Assembly (NCBI GenBank): GCA_029378245.1
Contig: JARKIF010000002.1
Coordinates: 3,100,001-3,164,000 of the forward strand
Length of the DNA: 64,000 nt
DNA from: Roridomyces roridus
Lineage: Eukaryota > Basidiomycota > Agaricomycetes > Agaricales > Mycenaceae
Reading direction: 5' to 3'
Shown here piece after piece: positions 21,605 to 32,303 of this stretch. The notes beneath the pieces were generated by a model that was given only the letters and a program-made list of their open reading frames with translations, searched no databases and was not told the origin of the DNA. A program made the translations under genes and the position numbers. Every line of letters begins with the position of its first letter. Position 1 is the first letter of the stretch.

Positions 21605-22140
21605 GACCGGCAGCCAGGTGTTTGTGCATGTGGCTGTACGACGCGTTTCTTGTTCCGAACCTCCGAGTTCAAAATCAACAGTGTACTTGCTTGCTGGAGA
21701 GGAGGCAAACCATTTTTTCTGCAGCTTGACCGTTTGAACGCTCCAATGTCGAAAGAAGGCCTCAAGAACGGCGTTTTCGGACTCGGATCTTCAAGTTCTC
21801 CTTCGGTCGGCATTGTCTCTCGAGTCTCCATATGCTGTAGACTCGGGCCTCGGACGATATTATCAAGCGTCAATTACAAGGCAATATCTTCGTTCAATTT
21901 GAATACGCCGCTGCTGCCCGCTAGCAGTCTTCGGTCGAGACTAAAGGCAATCCGAAGCCGCCATCCCGAGAATCCCCGTGTTGTTGGAAAGCTCTGTGGG
22001 AAATTCAGCAATACAGAATGCGGCGAGTTTTCATCCGCGATTGATTCAACTTTGCGTCTGGGCTCTGGAGGCCCTTGAACCAACATTCTGTCTTCGGTTC
22101 ACCTGCAAGCAAGACGCCGCGGCAGTTTTAACTTAACTTC
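21605..22140 (+). repeat. Upstream direct repeat, copy 1
   Basis: About 540 bp that recurs at 22190-22735 with many changes. Shared landmarks, in order: CCAGGTGTTYGTG, CAGCTTGAMCG, AATGTCGAAAG, TATGCTGTAGACTCG, TTCAACWTTGCGTCTG, GCAAGACGCCGCGG, ATATGTCCGAG and TAATCTCCGTATTC. No coding sequence is supported in either copy. Confidence 0.65.
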
Positions 22141-22189
22141 CGGTCTATGTACTAGGCGCTTTGGAGGCACGCCCATATGTCCGAGCATC

Positions 22190-22735
22190 TAATCTCCGTA
22201 TTCAGCGCTGGCATCCAGGTGTTCGTGGCTGTACTTACGACGTTTCTGGTTCCGACCCACAACTGCAGCTCAAATCACCGATACTTTCTGGAAAGCAGGC
22301 GGACCATTTCTCTGCAGCTTGAACGCTGGCCCACCGCCGAATGTCGAAAGCAGGGCTCAATCACGGCGTTTCGGACCCACATGTTCAAGTTTGCGGATCT
22401 TCTCTCGCGGTCGGCATTCCTCTTCATATGCTGTAGACTCGGACCTCGGGGGTATTGTCAAGCGTGAATGCACGGCAATTGAGACCTCTCAATACGCCAC
22501 TGCTGTCGACTAGCACGAGTCAGTCTTCGGTTGAGACAAAGGGCGTTCCGGAGTCGTCATCCCCATTCCAACAGCTCTGGCGCGAGATTCAGCAGTACCA
22601 GCCGCAGCAAGCTTCCAGGTGCGATGGATTCAACATTGCGTCTGTGCTCTGGAGACGCCCTTAAAACCAGTATCCCGGCTTCGGTTCGCATGCAAGACGC
22701 CGCGGAAGTTTAACTTAGCTTCCGGCGGTCCACTA
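22190..22735 (+). repeat. Upstream direct repeat, copy 2
   Basis: Second copy of the repeat at 21605-22140. It ends just before the core promoter of the barwin-like gene, so the pair looks like a duplicated promoter region. Divergence is substantial (I estimate around three-quarters identity by eye). Confidence 0.65.
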
Positions 22736-22805
22736 GTCGTGTTGGGGACACACACATCCATATGTCCGAGTGGCACATAATCTCCGTATTCGGCGCTCCG
22801 TCTCA

Positions 22806-22815
22806 CTATATAAAA
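22806..22815 (+). promoter_or_regulatory. TATA box of the barwin-like gene
   Basis: CTATATAAAAG lies about 35-40 bp before the start codon at 22847, preceded by the duplicated upstream region. The leader would be very short. Confidence 0.55.
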
Positions 22816-22846
22816 GGGCCTGAAGACCCATGCTAGACAGACAACA

Positions 22847-23299
22847 ATGAAGCTCCTCCACACTTTTTCGGCGCTTTCCTTGTCGCTTCTGCTGGCTCGT
22901 CTTCCGGGCGCAGCTGCTACTGTTGGACAAGGTTCGTTCACCCATGTTCGACCTCTTCATCTTACTTACAAACTGGTAGCTTCGTTGTGGATCACCGAAA
23001 ACGAATTCGACGCCTGTGGATCCCCAACCCAAGACTCGGACTTTGCAGCAGCCGTTTCAACCGACATATTCAACGGCGGCGCAGTTTGTGGGAGTACCAT
23101 CACCGTTGAATGTGGGTTTCAACTCTAGATGCTCTGCTTTTTACTGACCTACCTTGAAGTTGGGGGTCAATCCGTGGTGCTCACAGTCAAGGACGAATCT
23201 ATCGGCATTGCGAGCTCAATATTGATGACGCAGGCTGCGTATACCGCCTTGAATGCGCCAGTTATACGCCCGGTGACGGTCAACTGGGAGTTCAATTGA
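22847..23299 (+). CDS. Small secreted barwin/RlpA-like (double-psi barrel) protein
   Basis: Three exons 22847-22931, 22980-23111, 23160-23299; 118 aa. The start MKLLHTFSALSLSLLLAR is a signal peptide. The mature part DACGSPTQDSDFAAAVS, VCGSTITVE and the end VTVNWEFN follow the layout of fungal expansin-like/RlpA-like double-psi beta-barrel proteins. The usual DEC/DQC motif is replaced by KDESIGIASS, so one conserved cysteine and probably the typical active site are altered. Likely extracellular, perhaps wall- or protein-binding. Only its last exon was copied into the repeat blocks at 3061 and 9121. Confidence 0.75.
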
Positions 23300-23420
23300 A
23301 CATGTACATTATGATGCTAGTTATTCAACTTTATCCATATTATCTACCGATTCGTTTCGCTGTCCGTCTGAGAATCCAGCTGGCGGAAATTGTCAGGGTC
23401 CCAATGCGATTCCACCTAAT

Positions 23421-23985
23421 TCTTGAATCTGAGCAGCGTGCGACTCGCCAGGTACCGGAGACAAGGACGAAACACGAGTGTGGTGAAGGAGGGTGGTCGT
23501 GAGCAGCACAAGTTCCGGTGTTTCTTTGGGAGTCATCTTGTGGTGTGAGAGGCCAGGACCGACGTAGCACAGAGGCTAGGTGACTAGATATCTCCACCAG
23601 AATTTCCGCAGGGAGTCGACGGACAAGGCAAATGACAGCGAGGCAGACACGGGCGTAGCGCGTAGTCGTGAGACAGAAACCCTTTCGCCTTCTTCTGTAA
23701 CACTGTTTCAACAAGTTTCAAGGGCAGGAACTTCTGCATCATGGTCGGCGGCGAAGGAGGGAGACCGAATAAGTAGCATCATGCCATGCATGGGATGAAG
23801 GGTAGTTTGACTGCTCTTGTGCAGCGCGCTCGTGCACTGCTCTTTCAAGGGCGAATTTCTGCAGACTGCATCAATGAATGACGCTCGAGCTCTGCGGCCG
23901 ATGTACAATGGTTCGACAGTGAGTGGCTTGGGATGAGATGGATGGTGGTTGGAGTCCAAGAGACTGCGACGTCATTTGAGCTTGG
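23421..23985 (-). pseudogene. Broken family-B F-box remnant (C3)
   Basis: The minus strand shows RYARVCLAV and LVRRLPAEILVEI (F-box region), then frameshifted C-terminal fragments, with the same internal deletion as C1 and C2. Here it follows the intact barwin-like gene directly, which suggests the original order from which blocks 1 and 2 were copied. Confidence 0.6.
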
Positions 23986-24069
23986 AGAATGTCACGTCGG
24001 AAAGATGAAGAGAGATTCATCAATTTGGTTGCACAAACAAGCGCGACTTTCTTCTGTCACCACCACACA

Positions 24070-25725
24070 ATGGCAGAACCGTGTAAATGCGCTTTTCAAC
24101 GCCACCTATTTCCTCAATGTACGCAGGAGAAGGAACTACGCGACTTACTTCGTTCCAACGACCCTCCATCCACGTTCCAGGCCTCCCACTGCCGATCCCT
24201 CTCAACCGCTTCGCCAGCGGAGCTCGTGCGCTACGACGACGAGATCCTTCGTCTCAAGGCGGCTCTTTTGAGGGCACGATCCGACCGCGCCGCTGTACAA
24301 GACTACTCCCGCCTCTGCGATGCTGTCATTTCCCCCGTCCGCCGACTGCCCGCGGAAATCTTGGTGGAGATATTCGTTTACTTCACGACCGCGCTGCATT
24401 GGCCTTGGTTAGAGTCTCCCAGAAGTGACAGCATCGAGGAGGAGATGCGACGCGTCGCGAACGTGGATCTCCTGCGCATTGCCCAAGTCTGCCCTCGGTG
24501 GCACGAACTCGTTATGGGAACCCCCTCGTTATGGAGTTGCATAGAGGTTGACATGCGCCATTGGACGGCACCCGGTTCACGCCTCCTCCACCTGCTGAAA
24601 ACTGTTTTGGATCGCGGAGGGGGTTTTCCGCTGGATCTTGGCATCGTCTGTGGTGACGGAGATGTCACTTCTGGCGCCCTGGAGCTCTTGGCTTCGTATT
24701 CCCTGCGATGGCGACATGTAGCATTCCGGGTGTGGACGACTAAGCTCGCCGAATACTCCAAACTTTCCGGCATTGCGGGCAATCTTCCCGTTCTACGCAG
24801 CCTTGCAATTGACCCAGGGTGGAATGACCTCGGGGTGATGACTATCTTTGAAGGTGCCCCTCGACTTGTGAAAGTTTTCCTCCGCGGATTTCCGGACGAG
24901 CTGCCCGAATTGCCTTGGGAACAATTGGAGTATGTGGGCTTCGAGGATGTGGGACCAGAAGAATGGGCGGGTGTTGCGACTACCGTGGCTCGTCTTTCCG
25001 GCAGGGTGTTAATCACCGTCTACTCCAGTAGTTGGGAAGAAACAGCTACCATCCCGGCTGTCCCAGCAGTTTCAAATATCCTCCGCCTTTCATTACGTAT
25101 AGGCCCCGAGCTCGATAATGAACCTGCGCGTTCAGCAATCAAGGACTGCATGCTGCAGTTTCACGCTACCCTTCCTCGAATCTCTCCGTTTCTACTCCCA
25201 ATACGCGGGTGTCCCTCTGCCTTTCCCAACCGACGATTTTTTGGCGCTCGCTCATCGGTCGTCCTTCTCCAGCCATCTCACGGTCCTTATGCTGGATCCC
25301 GTCCTTGTTACTCAAGCAGAGCTTCTCCAAATGTTGGAAGTGCTGCCGTCATTGGACAATTTGTCCATCTCCGACCACAAGCAAATTCCTGGTGCACCCA
25401 CAGAATTCGTTCTGCTCAGCGATTCTCTTCTCCGGCATCTCACCTGGACCTCAGGTCCTGCATGCCTTGTGCCTACCCTCAGCTATTTGGGCTGTCACAC
25501 GCTGCTCAGATTCGATGACTCCGTTTATCGGGACTTCGTGTTGTCGAGAATTCTTCCAGGGCGGAACGAGCGTGGCCCATTTGAGGTGGAATTATTTTGG
25601 GACTCGGACAATCATCGCGATTTGGATTCAGGTGTGTTGGCCCAGTTCAAGGAGCTCGAATCGTGCGACGAGTTGTGGTTTTCTCTTCAACCGAGTCCCA
25701 TGTTCAAAGCCGGGCGCCGAAAAAT
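24070..25725 (+). pseudogene. Frameshifted family-B F-box gene (B3)
   Basis: Starts MAEPCKC like B1. The coiled coil and F-box (RRLPAEILVEIF) are intact. Near 25153 one extra base (CTGCAGTTTC where B5 has CTGCGTTTC) shifts the frame after about 360 codons; the rest of the protein continues in another frame to about 25,700. The final codons are also changed, so the usual stop after MFEGR is lost and the second frame runs to 25828. The first 65 residues are nearly identical to B4, whereas the part after LLHLLKTVLDRGG is nearly identical to B5. A truncated product of roughly 480 aa could still be made. Confidence 0.75.
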
Positions 25726-25905
25726 GTGTACATCATATCTTGCTACTGACAAAAAAAATCTTAACGCCAATCTTCTGGATGATATCCCTCATGTGATGAA
25801 CGGCCTTTCGTCTCAACGAACGCGATAGGGGGTTCCCCTTGACGCGGATGATGCTGACACATTGTGGGTCCAGTAACCACTTGACCGGGTGCCCCTCTTT
25901 CCCTC

Positions 25906-26775
25906 ATGGATCGAGGTGGGCTCACTTTCATCGGCTCCGCTAGACTCATCTTCTTGCTGCAGACCTCCCCTTTCGTGTCATAACGCAGTCAGTCGTATTC
26001 AACGACGAGACCTTTGCTTTTTGCCAGCTCCTATTCGAGAAGGATGGCGAATACTATACATGCCAGAAGGCAGAACGCCAGCCCGCTTCCGCCAGTCGCC
26101 TGCTCGACCTTTTCGCCGAGGCGTCTGTAGTTCCACACGCCTTCTATAGGACTCCGGTGCCCACCACCTTCGCCTGCACCCAAGCTCGAGAGCTGGAACC
26201 CCACATGTACCTGAAAGTGGCCGAACCCTTGACCTACAGCAAGGAGAATACTCTCACTGCTGCGGAGGGAATCACCGACGATCAGCTTCGAGAATTCAGG
26301 GCTTGCGAGGTGCTCTTACAGAATCCGCACCCAAATATCTGCCGCTACTACGGCTACCTTCCTTCTGCTAACGGCGACTACATTCGCGGTCTGTGCTTCG
26401 AGCGGCACGAGACGCTGCTGTTTGATGCTGTTATTGCTGGAGCCCAATTTCCTCCCTCATTCTTGGACGGAATTCATGAAGCCCTAGAACATCTACACTC
26501 CCTGGGTTACGCACATGTGAGACTTTTTTCTCGAAAAATTGCATCTCCTCTCTCTGATCTCACGCGCCCAGAATGACATTAATCCAGGCAACATCATGAT
26601 CTCCAAAGCTGGGGAGCCCATTCTCATCGATTTTGACTCGTCTCTCCCACTGGGGCTCAAGGTGAAAAAGGGCAAGAGTCCTGGATGGGAATACGAGGGT
26701 CGCGTTTCCGCCGAGGAGAACGATCTGTGGGCATTGGCGAAGCTACGTGAATGGATTGCGGGCAAACGTGAATAG
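25906..26775 (+). CDS. Kinase-like protein (K1)
   Basis: Exons 25906-25915, 25963-26516, 26572-26775; 255 aa. Exon 1 is 10 nt (MDR plus one base). Protein-kinase landmarks: a beta-3-like lysine in MYLKVAEP, a helix-C-like EFRACEVLL, the hinge-side GLCFERHETLLFD, and the catalytic loop HNDINPGNIMI with Asp and Asn. LIDFDS stands in the DFG position. A clear glycine loop is absent. Lengths and exon borders match K3 exactly. It is short for a kinase, so whether it phosphorylates is open. It follows B3 closely, as K2 follows B6. Confidence 0.7.
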
Positions 26776-26931
26776 GGAGCGGCTTTCCGACATTTGTCAT
26801 CCGCTGTGCTGTTCTGGATTCCGATTCTGGAATAGTTATGAATTGGTTGCGGGCGCAAATAGGGATTGTTTCGCTTGATTTTGTCACTGTGGTAGAATAG
26901 ATAGTCATAAAATGTTATGTTTGGTTTTTTT

Positions 26932-28081
26932 CTACGCCCCATCTATCCTTCTCCTCGCAAACGCCGCCACGATCAACTGCTCGACCCGCCCTTTAACCAG
27001 GAACGTTACCCCTTGGCTGAAAAACCCCTTGAGGATCTGCATCTCCAACCCTTGATACAGGGCAGGGATTCCCGGTCGTCGCCGGTGCTTGCCTCCCTCC
27101 TCGCCACGCGCACTGATGTTGAGACTACGACCGCGTCCCAGATACGCGTCGCGCAGGACCTCGCTCAGAGACGTTGCAGACGTAGCCTGGAGACGCGTTT
27201 TGGCAAGAATGAGCGGGTAGAGCACGATGGTGACTGCAGTAGTCCTATTAGTACTCGCCATGGAGGTCAGCTTAACAACCAACCGATGGAATTCGAGACC
27301 GCCGCCCCGAGGAACGCCTGCCTCGGACTGGGATCCGCTCTGCCCGTTGTCTTTGAAAGCACTCGACGGAAGACTTGAAATAGCGCAAGCGTCATGGCTG
27401 GGTTGAGAGATAGTAGGGTCGTTGTTTGGAATCCTTTTTAAAAAATTATGGCACGCGCGCGGCATGAAAAAGTCGAACGCATACCGCGCCAAAACCCCCA
27501 AGGTCCCTCTTCGCTATAAATCTTCTTGATAACAGCAGTGAAACCTCGTTCTTGCTCTGCTTTATCCTCGCTACTCCGGTCAATTTGCAGACGCAGCGTC
27601 ACGATGTTCAAGGGAGTGGAGACTGCGCGGGAAGCGACGCCCGCAATAAACCCGAGCAGAATTTCCTCGAACAAGCTGGGTTTATGAATATGCGGTGGAT
27701 GGTTTGGTTTTACTGGCGCGATCCCGAGGCGCCGTCGGGTAAGAAGGTATCTAAGGCCGGCGTAGAAGTAAAAGTAGAAAAAACTGCAAGATATGTCTCG
27801 CTAAATAATACAGGAGACGGAGACATGTACACGCACTTGGAAAGCAGAGTAGCCCCAGTATCCGAACCCAAACCGGTGTACAAATGCTGCAAGCCGTGTT
27901 TGCCTAGGATGTCGCGGAGAATGCGGATGGCGCCCCGCAGACCACCGGGGGAGGAATGATTTTGAGGCTGGAGTTGGACGCGGGTGGTGACGAGATCGAG
28001 AGGGTAGGTCAGTGCGTTGGCGGAGGCGCTCCCTATTGAGCCTGAGACGGCTTGGACTATGGGAGGGAGTGTGCTTGTCAT
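26932..28081 (-). CDS. Mitochondrial-carrier-family transporter, peroxisomal adenine-nucleotide type
   Basis: Four exons 27837-28081, 27485-27783, 27284-27433, 26932-27233; 331 aa. Three repeats show carrier signatures: YPLDLVTTRVQ, TPLNIVTLRLQ and YPLILAKTRLQ. The second and third vary at the usual acidic position, as in peroxisomal carriers (ANT1/PMP34 group), which exchange ATP/AMP or cofactors to support beta-oxidation. The matrix-side GFWRGFQTTTLLSLNPAMT also fits that group. Exact substrate is inferred. An ATG at 28081 was chosen over an upstream non-ATG extension. Confidence 0.85.
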
Positions 28082-28244
28082 GGTTCCGGGCAAAGAGGAA
28101 GCGGTGATGTCACTGGTGATTAACGTGAAATTGAACCGAACAAGTTCGAAAGTTGGGGCGAGCGGAAATTATCAGTATTCACATAGGTAATTCCAAGACA
28201 ATAGACATAAGTATGAATTTCAGCTACGTATCACCGCCATTTCA

Positions 28245-29903
28245 CTAGTCCTGGAACAAAGCACTCGGTTTGGCAGAGAAAATCAACTCTCCACGCGAAG
28301 AAAGTTCCTCAAACTGGGCGAGCATACCAGAGTCCAACTCGCGATGGTGGTCTTGATCCCACAGCAGCTCCACTTCAAATGCGCTGGCAAGCTCGCGCCG
28401 CACTCTAGACAACACAAAATCCCGCAAAAGGCCGTCGTCGAACTTGAGTTGCGTATGGCAGCGAAAGCACCTGAGGGCGGGAACAACACATCCAAGACCA
28501 GGCGTCCAGGTGAGGTGTTGGAGAAGAGAGTCGGTAAGTACTGCCAAATCTCCCCATTCGGCGTTGATCATCTTGCGGTCGGAAATGGTCAAATCATCCA
28601 ACGAATCGAGGGAGGATAATGTCTGGAGGAGCTCCGCTTCCGTGATGAACACAGGGAACAATATGAGGGTCCGAAGATGTGTGGAAAACGATGAGCGATG
28701 GGCAAGGGCCAGAAATTGATCGGTTGACCAGGGCATGGGGAAATACAATTGTCGGCCTGTGCTATCAACATATAGAGTGCGCAGTCGGGGAAGCGTAAGA
28801 CGCGCTAGAAAGTCTTGCATGGCGAGATCGGCAGCCTCGGTACTGACTTGCGATGCGTTTCTTCCACGGATGAAAAGTTCAAACGCATTGGATACCTGCG
28901 GGGACGCCTCAGCCCTCGGAGCGGTGATCTGTTCCTCCCATCCAACAAGGTGAAGGTAGATCCCCACCTCCCCGGAGAGACGAGTCATGATCCTGGTAAC
29001 ATCGTCAAGTTCCTTTGGTCCCTCCGGGTCGCCAAAAACGAGCAGCTTTAATTGCTCCAGAGGTAATTTGGATATGTTCGAGGTCAACGCGCGAACACGT
29101 ACGGTGGCAAGTCGGGGAGCGACTTGGAAAAATGGTATCACCCCGGCCTCGTCCAATCCAGCAACTTCGATTGCCAAGTTCTCCAGCAAAGGGAGATTGC
29201 CCTCGATCGCGGGAAGTCGGAGGTGTTTCTGTGGGCCGTATGCTGAGATTGATACATTCCTCCAACGGCAGGAATACGTGGCTAGAACATTCAAGCCCCG
29301 AGAAGTTGCTTCGCCGTCACCACAGACAACACCGAGGTCAAGAGGAAAATTGCCCCCATGATCAAGGACAACACGCAGTAGGGTGAGCAGTTGAGGATCA
29401 AACTCATCGTCCCACACGCGCAAGTCGAGGTCGACACAGTTCCACAGGCACGACGTTCCCATGATGAGCTGGTGCCAACGAGGGCAAACTCGGGAAATGC
29501 CCAATAACTCCACGTTTGCGAGGCGTTTCATTTCGGCAACTTTGCACTTCCTCCTTCGATCCAGCCACGGCCCAAGGAACGCGGTCGTGAAGTGAGCGAA
29601 TATCTCCACCAAAATTTCCGATGGGAGTCGGCGGACGGGGGAAGTGACAGCATCGCAGAGGCGGGAATAGTCTTGTATAGCGGCGCGCTCGGATTCTGCC
29701 GTCAAAAGAGCCGCCTTGAGACGAAGGATCTCGTCGTCGTAGCGCACGAGCTCCGCTGGCGAAGCGGTTGAGAGGGATCGGCAGTGGGAGGCCTGGAACG
29801 TGGATGGAGGGTCGTTGGAACGAAGTAAGTCGCGTAGTTCCTTCTCCTGCGTACATTGAGGGAAGAGGTGGCGTTGAAAAGCGCATGTACACGGTTCTGC
29901 CAT
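28245..29903 (-). CDS. F-box protein, family B (B4)
   Basis: Single exon, 552 aa from the ATG matching B1 (MAEPCTC); the frame is open a further 57 codons upstream but those residues are not conserved. It has an N-terminal block LRDLLRSNDPP, a coiled coil, an F-box (RRLPSEILVEIFAHF), and a leucine-rich tail more diverged than in the other copies (LDLRVW, LPLEQLKLLVFG). The first 65 residues almost equal B3. Intact; likely Skp1-binding. Confidence 0.82.
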   Translation of the reverse strand: MAEPCTCAFQRHLFPQCTQEKELRDLLRSNDPPSTFQASHCRSLSTASPAELVRYDDEILRLKAALLTAESERAAIQDYSRLCDAVTSPVRRLPSEILVEIFAHFTTAFLGPWLDRRRKCKVAEMKRLANVELLGISRVCPRWHQLIMGTSCLWNCVDLDLRVWDDEFDPQLLTLLRVVLDHGGNFPLDLGVVCGDGEATSRGLNVLATYSCRWRNVSISAYGPQKHLRLPAIEGNLPLLENLAIEVAGLDEAGVIPFFQVAPRLATVRVRALTSNISKLPLEQLKLLVFGDPEGPKELDDVTRIMTRLSGEVGIYLHLVGWEEQITAPRAEASPQVSNAFELFIRGRNASQVSTEAADLAMQDFLARLTLPRLRTLYVDSTGRQLYFPMPWSTDQFLALAHRSSFSTHLRTLILFPVFITEAELLQTLSSLDSLDDLTISDRKMINAEWGDLAVLTDSLLQHLTWTPGLGCVVPALRCFRCHTQLKFDDGLLRDFVLSRVRRELASAFEVELLWDQDHHRELDSGMLAQFEELSSRGELIFSAKPSALFQD

Positions 29904-30383
29904 TGTGGTGGCGACAGAAGAAAGTCGCTCTTGTTTGTGCATGCATGCAAACAAATTGATGAAACTCTCTTCCGCAGAGCACTTTTCCCAAATCACCAAC
30001 TCCCTCTTGACCAGGTCACCTGGAAGTCGGTGACCTGCATCGTCCCATCCCTTACTGCCCTGGACCCTCCTCAAAGTTGAGGACGACGTTTATCGCAAAT
30101 TTGTACTAAGTATCACAAGTACGACTCTACAAGCACCTGATTCGAGGTGGTTGTGCTAGTACCCAGCCATGATCGCGAATTAGACTGCGAGATGATGGGT
30201 GAATTCGAGGCCCTTCGGTCGCGGTGTAAATTCCTTTCCACTGTCGGTCCCAGTGAGTTGCTCGCCGAAAGCAAGTCAGAGATGAATAATCGTAGCCTTA
30301 CAATTTGAAAAAAAACTTGCGGGAGGAAAGAATACATGGATTGCAGCAGTTAACAACATTTTGAGTAGCAAAATACACATTTT
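29904..30383. other. Spacer between B4 and B5
   Basis: No gene seen. The left part holds the B4 leader, and the right part is the B5 3-prime flank with the shared TTTTTCACCGCCCTTC ending. About 250 bp in the middle match nothing else in the window. Confidence 0.4.
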
Positions 30384-32027
30384 TCACCGCCCTTCAAACA
30401 TGGGACTCGGTGAAAGAGAAAACAACAACTTGCCGGACGATTGAAGCTCCGTGAACTGTGCCAACACGCCTGGAGCCAAGTCGCGACGATTTTCAGAATC
30501 CCAAAATAACTCCACCTCGAATGGACCAAACTTGTTTCGTCCTGGTGCAATTCTCGACAACACGAAGTCCCGATAAACGGAGTCATCGAATCTGAGCAGC
30601 GTGTGGCAGCCCAAATAGCTGAGGGTAGGCACAAGGCATGCAGGACCTGAGGTCCAGGTGAGATGCCGAAGAAGAGAATCGTTGAGCAGAACGAATTCTG
30701 TGGGTGCACCAGGAATCTGCTTGTGGTCGGAGATGGACAAATTGTCCAATGACTGCAGCACTTCCAACATTTGGAGAAGCTCTGCTTGAGTAACAAGCAT
30801 GGGATCCAGCATAAGGACCGTGAGATGGCTGGAGAAGGACGACCGATGAGCGAGCGCCAAAAAATCGTCGGTTGGGAAAGGCAGAGGGACACCCGCATAT
30901 TGGGGGTAGAAACGGAGAGATTCGAGGAAGGGTAGCGTGAAACGCAGCATGCAGTCTTTGATTGCTGAACGCGCAGGCTCATTACCGAGCTCGGACCCTA
31001 TACGTAATGAAAGGTCGAGGATATTTGAAACTATTGGGACGGCTGGGATGGTAGCTGTTTCTTCCCAACTACTGGAGTAGACGGTGATTAACACCCTGCC
31101 GGAAAGACGAGCCACGGTAGTCGCAACACCCGCCCATTCGTTTGGTCCCACATCCTCGAAGCCCACATACTCCAATTGTTCCCAAGGCAATTCGGGCAGC
31201 TCGTCCGGAAATCCGCGGAGGAAAACTTTCACAAGTCGAGGGGCACCTTCAAAGATAGTCATCACCCCGAGGTCATTCCACCCTGGGTCAATTGCAAGGC
31301 TGCGTAGAACGGGAAGATTGCCCGCAATGCCGGAAAGTTTGGAGTATTCGGCGAGCTTAGTCGTCCACACCCGGAATGCTACATGTCGCCATCGCAGGGA
31401 ATACGAAGCCAAGAGCTCCAGGGCGCCAGAAGTGACATCTCCGTCACCACAGACGATGCCAAGATCCAGCGGAAAACTCCCACCGCGATCCAAAACAGTT
31501 TTCAGCAGGTGGAGGAGGCTTGAATCGGGTGCCGTCCACTGGCACATGTCAAGCTCTATGCAGCTCCATAACGAGGGAGTTCCCATAACGAGTTGGTGCC
31601 AACGAGGGCAGACTTGGGCAATGCCCAGGAGCTCCACGTTTGCGACGCGTCGCATCTCCTGCTCGATGGAGTCACTTCTGGGAAAATCTAACCAAGGCCA
31701 ATGCAGCACGGTCGTGAAGTGACCGAATATCTCCACCAGGATTTCCGATGGGAGTCGGCGGACGGGGGACATGACCACATTGCAGAGGCGGGAATAGTCT
31801 TGCACAGCTGTGCGCTCGGTTTCTGCGCTCAAAAGAGCCGCTTGGAGCCGACGAATCTCGTCGTCGTATCGCTCGAGCTCCGCTGGCAAAGAGGTTGAGA
31901 TAGATCGGCAGTGAGCGGCCTGGGACGCGGATGGAGGATCGTTGGAACGCAGTAAGTCGCGTAGTTCCTTCTCCTGCGTACATTGAGGAAAGAGGTGGCG
32001 TTGAAAAGCATATGCGCATTCGGTCAT
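30384..32027 (-). CDS. F-box protein, family B (B5)
   Basis: Single exon, 547 aa, starting MTECAYAFQRHLF. Coiled coil ELERYDDEIRRLQAALL, F-box RRLPSEILVEIFGHF, leucine-rich tail ending MFEGR. From the middle onward it is nearly identical to B3 (LAIDPGWNDLGV, LPWEQLEYVGFEDVG). B5 is intact at the base where B3 is shifted, so it serves as the reference for that lesion. Confidence 0.85.
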   Translation of the reverse strand: MTECAYAFQRHLFPQCTQEKELRDLLRSNDPPSASQAAHCRSISTSLPAELERYDDEIRRLQAALLSAETERTAVQDYSRLCNVVMSPVRRLPSEILVEIFGHFTTVLHWPWLDFPRSDSIEQEMRRVANVELLGIAQVCPRWHQLVMGTPSLWSCIELDMCQWTAPDSSLLHLLKTVLDRGGSFPLDLGIVCGDGDVTSGALELLASYSLRWRHVAFRVWTTKLAEYSKLSGIAGNLPVLRSLAIDPGWNDLGVMTIFEGAPRLVKVFLRGFPDELPELPWEQLEYVGFEDVGPNEWAGVATTVARLSGRVLITVYSSSWEETATIPAVPIVSNILDLSLRIGSELGNEPARSAIKDCMLRFTLPFLESLRFYPQYAGVPLPFPTDDFLALAHRSSFSSHLTVLMLDPMLVTQAELLQMLEVLQSLDNLSISDHKQIPGAPTEFVLLNDSLLRHLTWTSGPACLVPTLSYLGCHTLLRFDDSVYRDFVLSRIAPGRNKFGPFEVELFWDSENRRDLAPGVLAQFTELQSSGKLLFSLSPSPMFEGR

Positions 32028-32303
32028 GGTGGTATGGCGAACAAGCAGTGAACAAATACCGGAGTTGATCGAGTCGAAGATCCAAACAGGACTCCGAGTC
32101 AGAGTCTTGTCAAGAGGACTACATGTAAGCGAGCTATGTACGACAGAATATTCGTCTATGCATTCGCAGAACCGTCTCCACTCCGCAGCCGTCTGACTGC
32201 CACCAGCCCAACGTCTCTATCCCGTCGAGCGTGGCGGGCGATAGGCGCGTAGTTCCATCCGAAACAGGTTCAAGGAGTGGCAGGTCAAGGCCGTCGAATG
32301 GCT

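Noticed and set aside
28245..30074. Longer 609-codon form of B4
   Set aside because: The 57 extra N-terminal codons are upstream of the conserved MAEPC start and match nothing in the other B proteins.
31084..31722. Plus-strand frame opposite B5, and the similar minus-strand frame opposite B3 (24378-25016)
   Set aside because: Mirror images of family-B codons. They resemble each other only because the B genes do.
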